Source: Variovorax ginsengisoli (GTDB lineage: Bacteria > Pseudomonadota > Gammaproteobacteria > Burkholderiales > Burkholderiaceae_C). Taken from it: a stretch of 64,000 nt of DNA. Below, one piece after another: positions 1 through 9,499 of this stretch (its first letter is position 1; each line of letters begins with the position of its first letter). Location: NCBI RefSeq assembly GCF_030811835.1, contig NZ_JAUSRO010000007.1, forward strand, positions 124,001 through 188,000, read 5' to 3'. The notes below the pieces were generated by a model. That model was given only the letters and a program-made list of their open reading frames with translations, was not told the DNA's origin and searched no databases. Made by a program: the position numbers and the translations under genes.

Positions 1-466
1 GGCCGATCTGCCAGCAATGGCCGTCGCGCGAAGGCAGCGCAAAGACGACGGGTTCGGTGCCGGGCGTGATCACGCGGCGTTCGTTGTAGTGCTCGCGGCC
101 GTTGTCGAAGATGAAGAGGTGGATCTTGTCGTAGCGCGCCACGCAGCGGCCATCGGGCGCATAGGCCAGCGAGGTGTTGAAGACGTGCGCGTCGTCTTCG
201 GGGCTCGCCAGCGGCAGCGTGCCGCCGACGATCCACAGGCCGAACTCGCGCGCCGCCTCGGCCAGGAAGTCCTGCACGGCACCCGCGCCGGGTGTCTCGC
301 GCAGCGAAAGCTTGTCGGTGTCGCGCGCGCCCATGAGGCAGAAGTACTCGGGCAGCACGGCCAGCTCGGCGCCCGCGGCGGCGGCCTCGGCGAGCAACAC
401 GCGCGCGCGGGCCAGGTTGGCCTCGCGGCTCAGCGCGGACACCATCTGGATGGCGGCGGTCTTCAT
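1..466 (-). CDS. Carbon-nitrogen hydrolase (nitrilase/omega-amidase family), N-terminal part
   Basis: Partial gene: the start is at 466 and the 3' end lies beyond the left edge, so about 155 residues are visible. The N-terminus (MKTAAIQMVS) and the PEYF glutamate near residue 40 are typical of the nitrilase superfamily, which hydrolyses amides with a Glu-Lys-Cys triad. The expected lysine is in YDKIHLFIFD. The catalytic cysteine would fall outside the window. The HLFIFD and REHYNE stretches resemble the Nit1/Nit2-type deaminated-glutathione amidase group, but the exact substrate cannot be read from this part. The start codon overlaps the stop of the upstream yhdP-like gene by 4 bp (ATGA), so the two are probably translationally coupled. 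Confidence 0.85.
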   Translation of the reverse strand, partial: MKTAAIQMVSALSREANLARARVLLAEAAAAGAELAVLPEYFCLMGARDTDKLSLRETPGAGAVQDFLAEAAREFGLWIVGGTLPLASPEDDAHVFNTSLAYAPDGRCVARYDKIHLFIFDNGREHYNERRVITPGTEPVVFALPSRDGHCWQIG

Positions 467-3400
467 GGCAGGGTCTCCTTGTCAGTGCCTTCGCGGGCCG
501 CACGCGGCACCTTGGTGATTTTCGGGTCGGCCCAGGTGCCTTCGATCTGGAACTCCTGCGTGGTGGCGGCCGTCAACGGCTTGCTCAACAGCGCCTGTGC
601 GAGAAAGGTGCCCAGGCCCACCAGCGGGTTGATGGCGGTGGCCACCAGCGCGGCGGTGCCGGCGTTGATCTCCGGAATCACGACCACGCGCAGGTTCTGC
701 GTCTCATGGGCGATGTCGGCCGAGCCGTCCATCAGCGCGGCGGCATTCACGCCCTTCATCTGCAGGTTGTTGGTGCTGGCCGTGCCCTGGCGGACCTGGA
801 CATCGCCGCGGATGAAGTCGAAGGCGAAGCCCTCGCTGAAAAGGTCGCGGAAGTCCAGCGTGAGCCGGCGCGGCAGGGCTTGCAGGTTCAGCACGCCCAG
901 CAGTTTGGCCAGGCCGGGATCGGCCTTGAGGAACTGGCCCGCGCCCACGTCCAGCTTGAGTTGGCCGTCCAGGCTCGGGTAGTCGATGGTGAAGGGCGAG
1001 CCTTGCCACTGCACTTCGCCGTCGAGCCGGCCGCGGCCCCGGCGCAGCACGTCGGCCATGCCAAAGCGCGTGAGCAGCGCACCGGCATCGGCAATCTCCA
1101 GCTGGAAGGCCATCGCGGTGCGGCGCTGGTCGCTGCGCCGGCCAGTGGCGCTGGCGGCATTCGATGCGCCCGGCGCGGTCGCCCAGGTGCCCGTCGCCGT
1201 GAAGCGTGCCTCGGGCATGGTGAAGGCCAGCTTGTTGAGCCGCCATTCGCGGCCCGTGCCGCCGCGGTTCACCGCGTCGATCTCCACGCGGCCGAGCTGC
1301 TTGCCGAAGAGCTGGAAATCGTCGATCACCACGTCGAGTGCCGGCAGCGTGCCGGGCTGCTCGTCGAGCAGCGACTCCACCTCGGTCGCCTCGCTGCGTT
1401 CGATGCGCAGCCGCGCCAGCCGTGCGAACACGCGCCCGTCCTGCGCCTGGCGGTATTCGGCATAGCCGCTGAGCTCGTTGGCGTCGATGTTGGTGCGCCA
1501 GAGGGTGCCTTCGCGCGAGCCGCCGAGCACCACCTGGTGCAGCGTGCGCCCGCCAATGTCGAGTTGGTTGGCACGCACGGCCAGCAGCGTGGGCAGGTAG
1601 GCCTGCGGGTCGGCCGCGTTGTCGCTCTGTGCCGCGCCGGGCTGGACCGGGCTACCGGTGGCCTCGCCGAAAAGCGCCTTCCACTGCGGGATGTCCAGGC
1701 GCGCCAGATGGATGTTGGCCATCACGCCGCGCTCGGGCGGCACGGCCTGGGCGTCGGTGCCCAGGGCGATCGCGCCACGCAGCACGCGCGGTTCGCGGCC
1801 CGAGATGTCGCGCACGTAAAGCGCCGAGAGGCCTGTACCCAGCTCCAGCGAGATCTGGTCTTGCTGCATCGGCGGTGCGCTGCCCGCCCGTGCCTCGTGC
1901 AGCAGCAGCTTCTTCTCGAGCTTCAGCGGCATCGTCTCGTCGGCGGTCTTGGCCAGGGGGACGGGCAGGTCGACGGCCATGCCGATGAGGCTGCTGTTGA
2001 GCGAGAACTCGGGCACGCCTTCGCGCATCGACAGTGCCGCCGCATAGCTGGCGCTGCCGCGGGCCTTCTGGCCGATGCGCGCGAGCCAGTCGACCTCGCG
2101 CAGGCCGCGCAGGCCATCGGCGGTCACGGTGCCCTGGGCCTTCAGGTTCAGGTCGTTGCCTGCATACAGCCCCCGGCCTTCGACGCGCACCTCGCCGCCC
2201 GCCAGGCGGGCTTGAACGCTGGACAGCGAGAAGCCGTTTTCGGTCAGGCTGACCGTGCCGCGCACCTGTGTCAGCGGCGGTGCGGTGGGCATGAGCTGCA
2301 GGTCGTTGTCGGCCAGCACGATGCTGGCCTGCACCCGGGTTTTTTCCACGGCGTCGAGCGGCAGGTCGAGCTTGAGGCGGTAGGCCGCGTTGCCGCTGGC
2401 GCGCACCTGCGCCAAGTGCGTGGCGGCGTCGCCGGCCAGTGGCGCACCGGCGGCCAGCAGCTCGGCAATCGGCCCGCGCGCCTGCGCGTCGACCTTGAGC
2501 AGCGCGGCAGGATGCGCCATGTCGGCGATGCCGACGTCTGCCTGCGTGATCTCGATGTTGGGCGCGCCGGCCAGGCGTGCACGGGCATTGCGTACCGTCA
2601 TGCCGGCGCGTTCGAACACCAGCTCGCCCGACACGTTCGTCAGCGGGGGCCAGGCCGGCGTGCCGGTCGCGGACTTGCCGGCGACCCCATGCGGCACGTA
2701 GGCATAGCGCACGTCGGCCACCTTGGCGGCAATGCGGAATTCGCCGTCGCGCGGGTCGGTGAAGGGCATGTCGTGCAGGTCGCCGCGCACGCGGAAGTCG
2801 ACGGTGCTGGCGGTGCCACGCGTCACCGCGTCGCGCACGTAGTCGCGCGTGTCCTTGGGGATTTCCAGCGGCAGGTAGCGGAACACGCGGGTGCCGTCGG
2901 CGCGTGTCAACTGGCCCTGCAGGTCGAGCACGCCCGGCAAGCGTCCGCGGCCGTGCGAAGTGGCCGGGTCGCTGGTGCGCCAGGTGGCCCGCGCATGCCC
3001 TTCGGCATCGGCATTGGCAAAGCGCAGGTCCTTGACCTGCAGTTGCGCCTTGCCGTTGTCCAGCTTCCATTGCAGTTGCGCGGCCAACTGGTCGATCGGG
3101 ATGCTGGGTTGCTCGAACACGCCAGGGAAATCCAGCATTCCCTTGGCAATGGACAGGGTGGCGCTGCCACCGGCCTGACTGGCGTCGAAGTCGATCGTCG
3201 CACCGCGCAGGCCGGGCACACCAACCGCCGCGGCGGCCTTGGCGGTGGTGGGTGCCGCCGCAGGTTGAGAGGCGATGCTCAGGCCGCTGACCCGGCCGCG
3301 GGCCTGGTAGCGCTCGGGTGCGCCGAGCGCGCCTTGCCAGCTGGCATCGATGTGGTCGACCACGCCGCGTGGCGCGTAGGCGTCGAGCACGTCGTGCGTG

Positions 3401-4548
3401 GCGCTGCCCAGCGGCAGGCGGTCCGCAATCAGCGCCAGCGCGGCCAGGTCGAGCCTGTCTGCACGCAGCGCGCCGTGTTCGGGTGTGCGGCCCTGTGCGG
3501 GCGTGTGCTGGAACCAGAAGTTGCCGCCGGGCCAGCGCAGGTCGTCGCCGGTGGTGAACTGCAGGTTGGTGGTCGAGAATTCGAAGGTCTGGTCCTTCAT
3601 GCCGCTGGCCACACGGCCGGTCACGTCGCGCAGCACCAGCGGCTCGAGCCCGGCGGCCAGCGAGGTGTCGACGCGGGCGAGCGCCAGGTCGGCCGTCCCG
3701 CCCGCGATCCGTCCGTCCCTCACATCGGCCCAGGCGCGCACCGCGCCGTTGCCTTCGCGGATCCGGCCATCCAGCGTCACATAGCGGCCCAGGCGGCGCA
3801 CGTCGATGTAGGGCAGGTCGGCGTAGAGCTGGCCGTCCCAGCGCTGCCAGTTGCCGGTGCGCACCGACAGCAGGGGCTGGCGAAAACGCCCGCGCAGCGT
3901 GAAGCGCTCACCCCAGCCCGCGGGTGGCGTGGCGTCCAGCCGCATGGCATGGCTGCGTGCGCCGTTGCGCGCGACGAAGCGTACATCGGTCAGCAGCAGG
4001 GGTTCGGCATCGCGCCGCTCGTCGGTCCAGCGCACGGTACCGCCCTGAATCACGAACTCGCGTTGTGCAAAAAACCAGTCGGTGCCGCGGGTCTCCGCAC
4101 TGGCCCCGCTGGACAGGTCGAGCCCGGCCACGTGAAAGCGCCCCGCCTTGTCCAGACGCACGTCGACCTGGGGGTTCTCGATGTAGAGCTGCTCGAAGCT
4201 CAGGCGCCACACCGAGCGCGGGGAAACGCTGGCCACAATGCGTGCCAGTCGCAACGCCTCGCGGTGCTGCGGGTCTTCCAGCACGACGTCGCGCAACTCG
4301 AAGGTTGGGAAGATCTGGCCCGATCGCGCGGTGATGGACCCGATGCGAACGGGTACCCCGATGGCCTTGGAGGCTTGTCGTTCCAGCGCACTGCGGTAGT
4401 CGCCGATTCGCGGCACAATCCAGCCGTGTAGGACAACCACTGACAGCGCGAACAGCAGCCACGCGCCGATCAGCAGACCCAGCAGCCAGCGCGCCGCGAC
4501 AGCGGTGATGTGGAGCAGACGTGAAGGGGGGGACGCCGTGTCGTTCAT
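463..4548 (-). CDS. yhdP: YhdP family protein (AsmA-like, DUF3971), inner-membrane lipid-transport candidate
   Basis: A very long protein (1361 aa from the chosen start) with one membrane segment at about residues 15-40 (ARWLLGLLIGAWLLFALSVV), followed by an all-periplasmic AsmA-like/DUF3971 region. The C-terminal part (LGVLNLQALPRRLTLDFRDL) and the closing segment (INPLVGLGTFLAQALLSKPL) are diagnostic of YhdP. In E. coli YhdP works with TamB and YdbH in moving phospholipid to the outer membrane. The start at 4548 (MNDTASPP) was preferred over one at 4587, because the longer form would run across the divergent glnE start. It is divergent from glnE, with 25 bp between starts. The coupled nitrilase gene follows with an ATGA overlap, an arrangement I recall from other Burkholderiales. 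Confidence 0.92.
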   Translation of the reverse strand: MNDTASPPSRLLHITAVAARWLLGLLIGAWLLFALSVVVLHGWIVPRIGDYRSALERQASKAIGVPVRIGSITARSGQIFPTFELRDVVLEDPQHREALRLARIVASVSPRSVWRLSFEQLYIENPQVDVRLDKAGRFHVAGLDLSSGASAETRGTDWFFAQREFVIQGGTVRWTDERRDAEPLLLTDVRFVARNGARSHAMRLDATPPAGWGERFTLRGRFRQPLLSVRTGNWQRWDGQLYADLPYIDVRRLGRYVTLDGRIREGNGAVRAWADVRDGRIAGGTADLALARVDTSLAAGLEPLVLRDVTGRVASGMKDQTFEFSTTNLQFTTGDDLRWPGGNFWFQHTPAQGRTPEHGALRADRLDLAALALIADRLPLGSATHDVLDAYAPRGVVDHIDASWQGALGAPERYQARGRVSGLSIASQPAAAPTTAKAAAAVGVPGLRGATIDFDASQAGGSATLSIAKGMLDFPGVFEQPSIPIDQLAAQLQWKLDNGKAQLQVKDLRFANADAEGHARATWRTSDPATSHGRGRLPGVLDLQGQLTRADGTRVFRYLPLEIPKDTRDYVRDAVTRGTASTVDFRVRGDLHDMPFTDPRDGEFRIAAKVADVRYAYVPHGVAGKSATGTPAWPPLTNVSGELVFERAGMTVRNARARLAGAPNIEITQADVGIADMAHPAALLKVDAQARGPIAELLAAGAPLAGDAATHLAQVRASGNAAYRLKLDLPLDAVEKTRVQASIVLADNDLQLMPTAPPLTQVRGTVSLTENGFSLSSVQARLAGGEVRVEGRGLYAGNDLNLKAQGTVTADGLRGLREVDWLARIGQKARGSASYAAALSMREGVPEFSLNSSLIGMAVDLPVPLAKTADETMPLKLEKKLLLHEARAGSAPPMQQDQISLELGTGLSALYVRDISGREPRVLRGAIALGTDAQAVPPERGVMANIHLARLDIPQWKALFGEATGSPVQPGAAQSDNAADPQAYLPTLLAVRANQLDIGGRTLHQVVLGGSREGTLWRTNIDANELSGYAEYRQAQDGRVFARLARLRIERSEATEVESLLDEQPGTLPALDVVIDDFQLFGKQLGRVEIDAVNRGGTGREWRLNKLAFTMPEARFTATGTWATAPGASNAASATGRRSDQRRTAMAFQLEIADAGALLTRFGMADVLRRGRGRLDGEVQWQGSPFTIDYPSLDGQLKLDVGAGQFLKADPGLAKLLGVLNLQALPRRLTLDFRDLFSEGFAFDFIRGDVQVRQGTASTNNLQMKGVNAAALMDGSADIAHETQNLRVVVIPEINAGTAALVATAINPLVGLGTFLAQALLSKPLTAATTQEFQIEGTWADPKITKVPRAAREGTDKETLP

Positions 4549-4573
4549 TAAGGATCGTGCTGTGTCAGGAATT

Positions 4574-7438
4574 ATGACCGCCAGCATTCACACCGGCACT
4601 GCCGGCACCGATGCCCTCGCGCATCCAGAGCACTTGTCATCGAACGAGGTGCCGCTGCCGCTGTCCGCCTATTCCCGCTTCGTACAGCGCCTGCGCAGGC
4701 GTTACGCGGCCGATCTGGCCTTGCTGCCGGCCGGCGAGCCATTGCGCCCGCAGATGGCACAGGCTTACGAAGTGTTGCGTTCGCGGGGCCAGAGCGTGGG
4801 CGATGCGCTGCGCACGGTGCGCCAGCTCGTCATGGAACGGCTCGTCACGCTCGACTGCGACCGGCAGGCGCCGCTGTCGGTGGTCACCGCCGCATGCACG
4901 CAGCTCGCGGAGTTCGCGCTCGACGAAGCCTGCCGCGCCGCTTTCGAGGAACTCGAAGCCGTGCATGGCGCGCCGCGCACGGCCGACGGCCAGCGCGCGC
5001 AGCTCTGGATCGTGGGCATGGGCAAGCTCGGTGCGCGCGAGCTCAATGTGTCCAGCGACATCGACCTGATCTACCTGTACGACCAGGACGGCGAGACCGC
5101 GGGCGACGCGTCTGGCCGTGCCCGCCTGTCCAACCAGGAATTCTTCGGACGCGTGGTCAAGCGCATCTATGCGCTGGTGGGCGACACCACGGAGCACGGC
5201 TTCGTCTTTCGTGTCGACCTTGCGTTGCGGCCCAACGGCAACTCCGGCCCGAGCGTGGTGTCGCTCGATGCGTTGGAAGACTACCTGCAGCTGCAGGGCC
5301 GCGAGTGGGAACGCTTCGCATGGATGAAGAGCCGCGTGGTGGCGCCTGCCGCGGTGGTGGCCGACGGCTCGGCCCAGGCCCTTCGTGGCGTGGTGCTGCC
5401 TTTCGTGTTTCGCCGCTACCTCGACTACACGGTGTTCGACGCGCTGCGCGTGCTGCACCGGCAGATCCGTGAGCAGGCCACGCGCCGCAGTGCGGGGCGG
5501 CCCGAGCGCGCCAACGACGTCAAGCTGTCGCGCGGCGGCATCCGCGAAATCGAATTCACCGTGCAGTTGCTGCAGGTGGTGCGCGGCGGCCAGTTTCCCG
5601 AACTGCGCACACGGCCCACGCTCGACGCGCTGCAGCGGCTGGCGCGCGCCGGCCTCATGCCCCAGGAAACAGCCGATGCGATGGCCGCGGCCTACGAGTT
5701 CCTGCGCCGGGTCGAGCATCGCATCCAGTACCTGGACGACCAGCAGACCCACGCGCTGCCCGTTCATGACGATGACGTGCGCTGGATCGCGCAGTCGATG
5801 GGCTACGCCGATTGCTGCGCCTTTCTCGCCCAGCTCGACACGCACCGCGAACTCGTCGCGCAGGAATTCGACAAGCTGCTCGGCGGCGCCAAGCCCTGCA
5901 CCCGCTGCCAGGGCGGCGGCAAGACGGCGGTGCCCATCGAGCTGGTCGACCTGCTGGCTGAACTGCCACCGGCCTTTGCCACACGCGTCACGTCGTGGTG
6001 CGACGATCCGCGTGTGCTGGCGCTGCGCGACGAAACCCGCGCGCGGCTGAATCAGCTGGTGCGCCGCACCGGTCGCTGGATCCAGACGCCTGCGCTCGAC
6101 ACCGAGCCGGGTGCGCTGCCGGTAGTGCGCCCTCCTGTCGGCGGTTTGGGTGAGCCGGACGACGAGGCCGAAGGCCAGACCGCGCGCCGTATCGAGGCGG
6201 CGCTGCGCTGGGCCGACTGGATCGAGCCGCTGATGCGCCGCGAGAGCTATCTCGCGCTGCTGGTCGAACGCCCCGCGATCCAGGAGCGCCTGCTGCGCCT
6301 GCTGGGCGCGGCCAAGTGGCCCGCGCGCTACCTGCTGCAGCATCCGGGCGTGATCGACGAACTGGCGAGCGACGAGATGCTGTCGGGCCGCTTCGTGGCG
6401 GCGGAATTCGAGCGCGAGCTCGACGAGCGCCTGGTCTCGCTGCGCCGCACCGGCGAAGACGACGAGGAGCGCCTGCTCAACCTGCTGCGCCACGCGCACC
6501 ATGCCGAGGTGTTCCGTACGCTGGCGCGCGACGTGGAAGGGCGCATCACCGTCGAGCAGGTGGCCGATGACCTGAGCGCGCTGGCCGATGCCGTGCTGCG
6601 GGTGACGGCGCGCTGGTGCTGGCCGCATGTGCGCAATCGCCATCGCGAGCAGCCGCAGTTCGCCATCATTGGCTACGGCAAGCTCGGCGGCAAGGAGCTG
6701 GGCTACGGCAGCGACCTGGACATCGTGTTCGTCTACGAAGACGACGACGAGAACGCCGGTGACGTGTATGCGGCCTATGTGCGCAAGCTCATCAACTGGC
6801 TGTCGGTCAAGACGCGCGAGGGTGACCTGTTCGAGATCGACACGGCGCTGCGGCCCAATGGCAACTCCGGCATGCTCACCACCAGCTTCGCGGCCTACGA
6901 AAAATACCAGCTCGGCCGCGGCAGCAATACCGCATGGACCTGGGAGCACCAGGCCATGACGCGCGCGCGCTTCATTGGCATGGCGAGCGCGGCTGCCTCG
7001 CTGGAGGCCCGCTTCGACGGTGTGCGCGAGGCCGTGATCGTCTCGCCGCGCTATCCGGCCGGACTGCGCGCGCAGATCGTCGCCATGCGCGAGAAGGTGC
7101 GCGCGGCACGCCCGGTCAAGGCCGGCTTCTTCGACGTCAAGCACAGCCCCGGCGGCATGGTCGATGCCGAATTCGCGGTGCAGTACCTGGTGCTGTCGGC
7201 CGCGGGCGCGCATCCCGAACTGATTCCCAACGCCGGCAATATCGCACTGCTGCTGCGTGCGGAGGCCGCCGGCCTGCTGCCTCCGGGTGTCGGTCGCGAT
7301 GCGGCCGCGGCCTACCGCGAACTGCGGCGCGTGCAGCATCGGGCCCGACTGAACGAAGCCCCCACCCAGGTGCCGTTGCCGGGCCTTGCGACCGAGCGCG
7401 GTGCCATGCTGGCGCTGTGGCAGGCGGTGTTCGCATGA
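4574..7438 (+). CDS. glnE: Bifunctional glutamine synthetase adenylyltransferase/adenylyl-removing enzyme
   Basis: GlnE adds and removes AMP on glutamine synthetase under PII control. The 954-aa product has both nucleotidyltransferase halves. The adenylyl-removing half has GMGKLGARELNVSSDIDL at about residue 147, and the adenylylating half has GYGKLGGKELGYGSDLDI at about residue 699. Both keep the paired aspartates (DID, DLD) of this fold, and each half carries a HSPGG/SRGGI-type GlnD-PII helper motif (LSRGGIREIEF and KHSPGGMVDAEF). Length matches the E. coli family (about 945 aa). The start at 4574 has AGGA three bases upstream of the spacer. The stop overlaps the next gene by 4 bp. Confidence 0.97.
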   Translation: MTASIHTGTAGTDALAHPEHLSSNEVPLPLSAYSRFVQRLRRRYAADLALLPAGEPLRPQMAQAYEVLRSRGQSVGDALRTVRQLVMERLVTLDCDRQAPLSVVTAACTQLAEFALDEACRAAFEELEAVHGAPRTADGQRAQLWIVGMGKLGARELNVSSDIDLIYLYDQDGETAGDASGRARLSNQEFFGRVVKRIYALVGDTTEHGFVFRVDLALRPNGNSGPSVVSLDALEDYLQLQGREWERFAWMKSRVVAPAAVVADGSAQALRGVVLPFVFRRYLDYTVFDALRVLHRQIREQATRRSAGRPERANDVKLSRGGIREIEFTVQLLQVVRGGQFPELRTRPTLDALQRLARAGLMPQETADAMAAAYEFLRRVEHRIQYLDDQQTHALPVHDDDVRWIAQSMGYADCCAFLAQLDTHRELVAQEFDKLLGGAKPCTRCQGGGKTAVPIELVDLLAELPPAFATRVTSWCDDPRVLALRDETRARLNQLVRRTGRWIQTPALDTEPGALPVVRPPVGGLGEPDDEAEGQTARRIEAALRWADWIEPLMRRESYLALLVERPAIQERLLRLLGAAKWPARYLLQHPGVIDELASDEMLSGRFVAAEFERELDERLVSLRRTGEDDEERLLNLLRHAHHAEVFRTLARDVEGRITVEQVADDLSALADAVLRVTARWCWPHVRNRHREQPQFAIIGYGKLGGKELGYGSDLDIVFVYEDDDENAGDVYAAYVRKLINWLSVKTREGDLFEIDTALRPNGNSGMLTTSFAAYEKYQLGRGSNTAWTWEHQAMTRARFIGMASAAASLEARFDGVREAVIVSPRYPAGLRAQIVAMREKVRAARPVKAGFFDVKHSPGGMVDAEFAVQYLVLSAAGAHPELIPNAGNIALLLRAEAAGLLPPGVGRDAAAAYRELRRVQHRARLNEAPTQVPLPGLATERGAMLALWQAVFA

Positions 7439-8487
7439 GTCCACTGCGTTGCAGCGGGCCGCAGCGCAGCGAGCGCCTGCTGCTGGCGTGCGCAGCACTG
7501 GCGATCCTGGCAGGTTGTGCCAGCGGTCCGCGGGGCGGTCGCGACGGCGCTCCGGCCAACCCGCCGGCCGGCCTGAGCCAGGTGCCCGATGCCGAGCCGC
7601 GGGTCGAGCCGATCCGCAGCGGCGGCACCAGCAAGCCCTACACGGTGCTGGGCCGCTCCTACGTGCCCATCACCGACGACCGGCCGTGGCGCGAGACCGG
7701 TCTCGCATCGTGGTACGGCACGCAGTTCCACAGCCAGTCGACGGCCAGCGGCGAGCCCTACGACATGTATGCGATGACGGCCGCACACAAGACGCTGCCG
7801 TTGCCGAGCTACGTGCGCGTGCGCAACCCCGCCAACGGGCGCGAGGTGATCGTGCGGGTGAACGACCGCGGTCCTTTCCATGACGATCGCGTGATCGACC
7901 TGAGTTATGCGGCCGCGCTCAAGCTCGACCTGCTGCGCGGCGTGGCGCCCGTGGAGATCGAGCGCATCACCAACGAGGACATCCGCACCGGCGCGTGGCG
8001 GCGTGAAGGCGGTACGGCCTATGCCGCGGCGTCCCCGTCGGCCACGCAGGTGGCGCAGGCACCGCAAAGCGTGGCGGTGCCCCTGGCGATGACGACCCCG
8101 GTCGTGAGTGCGCCGCGTGCCCAGGTCACCGAGCTGCCGCCCCTGTCCTCGCTGCCACCGTCGGCCTCCCCATCGGTCGCCTCACCCACCGACACGTCGG
8201 TGGCCGGGCCTTACGTGCCGCCGGCATCGTCCGGCGACAGCACGGCGGCGGCACCCGGTTTCTGGGTGCAGTTGGGCGCCTTCAGCCAGCGCGACAGCGC
8301 GGTGAACTTCCAGCGGCAGGTGGCCCGCAGCCTGCCGGCCATTGCGCCCACGCTCAATGTGTTCAGCGAGCGCGGGACGCACCGGCTGCAGACGGGCCCC
8401 TATGGTTCGCGCGACACCGCACGCCAGACGGCCGAGCAGATCCGCAGCACGCTGGCGCTGGCGCCGATGATCGTCGAGCGCCGTTAA
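7435..8487 (+). CDS. rlpA: RlpA-like septal-ring lipoprotein (DPBB + SPOR)
   Basis: A 350-aa lipoprotein with a lipobox LAGC (Cys28). A double-psi beta-barrel domain starts near residue 88 (GLASWYGTQFHSQSTASGE) and contains VRVNDRGPF. A Pro/Ser/Thr-rich linker (about 200-270) follows, then a SPOR peptidoglycan-binding domain from about residue 275 (FWVQLGAF). RlpA proteins are lytic transglycosylases or peptidoglycan-binding proteins that act at the septum on denuded glycan strands. The DPBB acid and histidine region is intact, so activity is plausible. The ATG overlaps the glnE stop (ATGA). Another Burkholderiales 'septal ring lytic transglycosylase RlpA' would look the same. Confidence 0.93.
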   Translation: MSPLRCSGPQRSERLLLACAALAILAGCASGPRGGRDGAPANPPAGLSQVPDAEPRVEPIRSGGTSKPYTVLGRSYVPITDDRPWRETGLASWYGTQFHSQSTASGEPYDMYAMTAAHKTLPLPSYVRVRNPANGREVIVRVNDRGPFHDDRVIDLSYAAALKLDLLRGVAPVEIERITNEDIRTGAWRREGGTAYAAASPSATQVAQAPQSVAVPLAMTTPVVSAPRAQVTELPPLSSLPPSASPSVASPTDTSVAGPYVPPASSGDSTAAAPGFWVQLGAFSQRDSAVNFQRQVARSLPAIAPTLNVFSERGTHRLQTGPYGSRDTARQTAEQIRSTLALAPMIVERR

Positions 8488-8515
8488 ACCCTGCTGGTCG
8501 ACCGAGCCGGCCGCG

Positions 8516-9373
8516 TCAGGCGCCCTGGTAGACTGTTTTCGGCGTCACGGTGGCGCTGACTTCCTTGCGGTAGCGGTTGAGTTCCTGCACCGTCTTGAAG
8601 CTGCGGTTCATCAGCAGGCTCAGGTTGTGCAGGATGCGTTCGCCGACCTTGGTTTCCCATGCCGCGTCGAACTTGATCTGGTTGTCGAGCCAGTGCTCGA
8701 GCCAGTCGGGGTCGGGCATGCGGCTCTGGATCGTGTCGTTGGGAAACAGCGCCTTGCTCACATGCAGGTTGGTCGGGTGCAGCGCCTGGGCCGTGCGGCG
8801 CGCGCTGGCCATCAGCACGCCGACCTTGGTGAAGGCCGCACGCGCCTCATCGCCGAATTTCTCCAGCGCCCGCTTCATATAGCGCAGGTAGGCGCCGCCG
8901 TGGCGCGCCTCGTCCTGGCTGAGCGTGGTGTAGATGTGCTTGATGACCGGCTCGGTGTGCCACTCGGCGGCGCGGCGGTACCAGTGATTCAGGCGGATTT
9001 CGCCGCAGAAATGCAGCATCAGCGTTTCCAGCGGTGGTGCGGGGTCGAAGTCGAAGCGGATGTCGTGCAGTTCCTGCTCGGTTGGCGCGTGCTGCGGGCT
9101 GAAGCGCTTGAGGTATTCCATGAGCACCAGCGAATGCTTCTGTTCCTCGAAGAACCAGATCGACATGAAGGCCGAGAAGTCGCTGTCGTGGCGGTTGTCG
9201 CGCAGGAACATCTCGGTGGCCGGCAGCGCCGCCCACTCGGTGATGGCGTTCATCTTGATGGTCTGCGCCTGTTCGTCGGACAGCCTGGTGCCGTCGAAGG
9301 ACTGCCAAGGAATGTCCTTGTCCATGTCCCAGCGGACCGATTCGAGTTGCCTGAAAAGTTCGGGATAGAGCAT
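8516..9373 (-). CDS. Di-iron ferritin-like protein, possibly acyl-ACP desaturase-like
   Basis: A 285-aa helical protein with two ExxH motifs: EEQKH (Glu77/His80) and DEARH (Glu155/His158). Extra acidic ligands are likely at Glu46 and Glu125. This spacing (E...ExxH...E...ExxH) is the di-iron signature of ferritin-like oxygenases, including soluble acyl-ACP desaturases. No signal peptide or membrane segment is visible, so it should be cytoplasmic. It is convergent with rlpA (28 bp apart) and divergent from the glutathione peroxidase gene. With a fatty-acid modification operon 1.5 kb away, a role in lipid oxidation or desaturation is a reasonable guess, but the substrate is unknown. Confidence 0.75.
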   Translation of the reverse strand: MLYPELFRQLESVRWDMDKDIPWQSFDGTRLSDEQAQTIKMNAITEWAALPATEMFLRDNRHDSDFSAFMSIWFFEEQKHSLVLMEYLKRFSPQHAPTEQELHDIRFDFDPAPPLETLMLHFCGEIRLNHWYRRAAEWHTEPVIKHIYTTLSQDEARHGGAYLRYMKRALEKFGDEARAAFTKVGVLMASARRTAQALHPTNLHVSKALFPNDTIQSRMPDPDWLEHWLDNQIKFDAAWETKVGERILHNLSLLMNRSFKTVQELNRYRKEVSATVTPKTVYQGA

Positions 9374-9499
9374 CGAGGTCTTCTTTCTTCTTGTACCGAA
9401 GCGATTTTATTCGGCACGTGGTACGCGCTCATGACAAGCACGCGATGATGTGAATACGCACACTGTTTTGTGCAAATGTGCGTTTGGCTGGAGACCCTC

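Noticed and set aside
706..4431. A 1241-codon open frame on the plus strand opposite yhdP.
   Set aside because: It is an antisense shadow typical of high-GC DNA: Ala/Arg/His/Gln-rich without domains, while the minus strand encodes a complete, recognisable YhdP.
4637..7498. A 953-codon open frame on the minus strand opposite glnE.
   Set aside because: Composition-driven shadow; glnE on the plus strand has full motifs and length.
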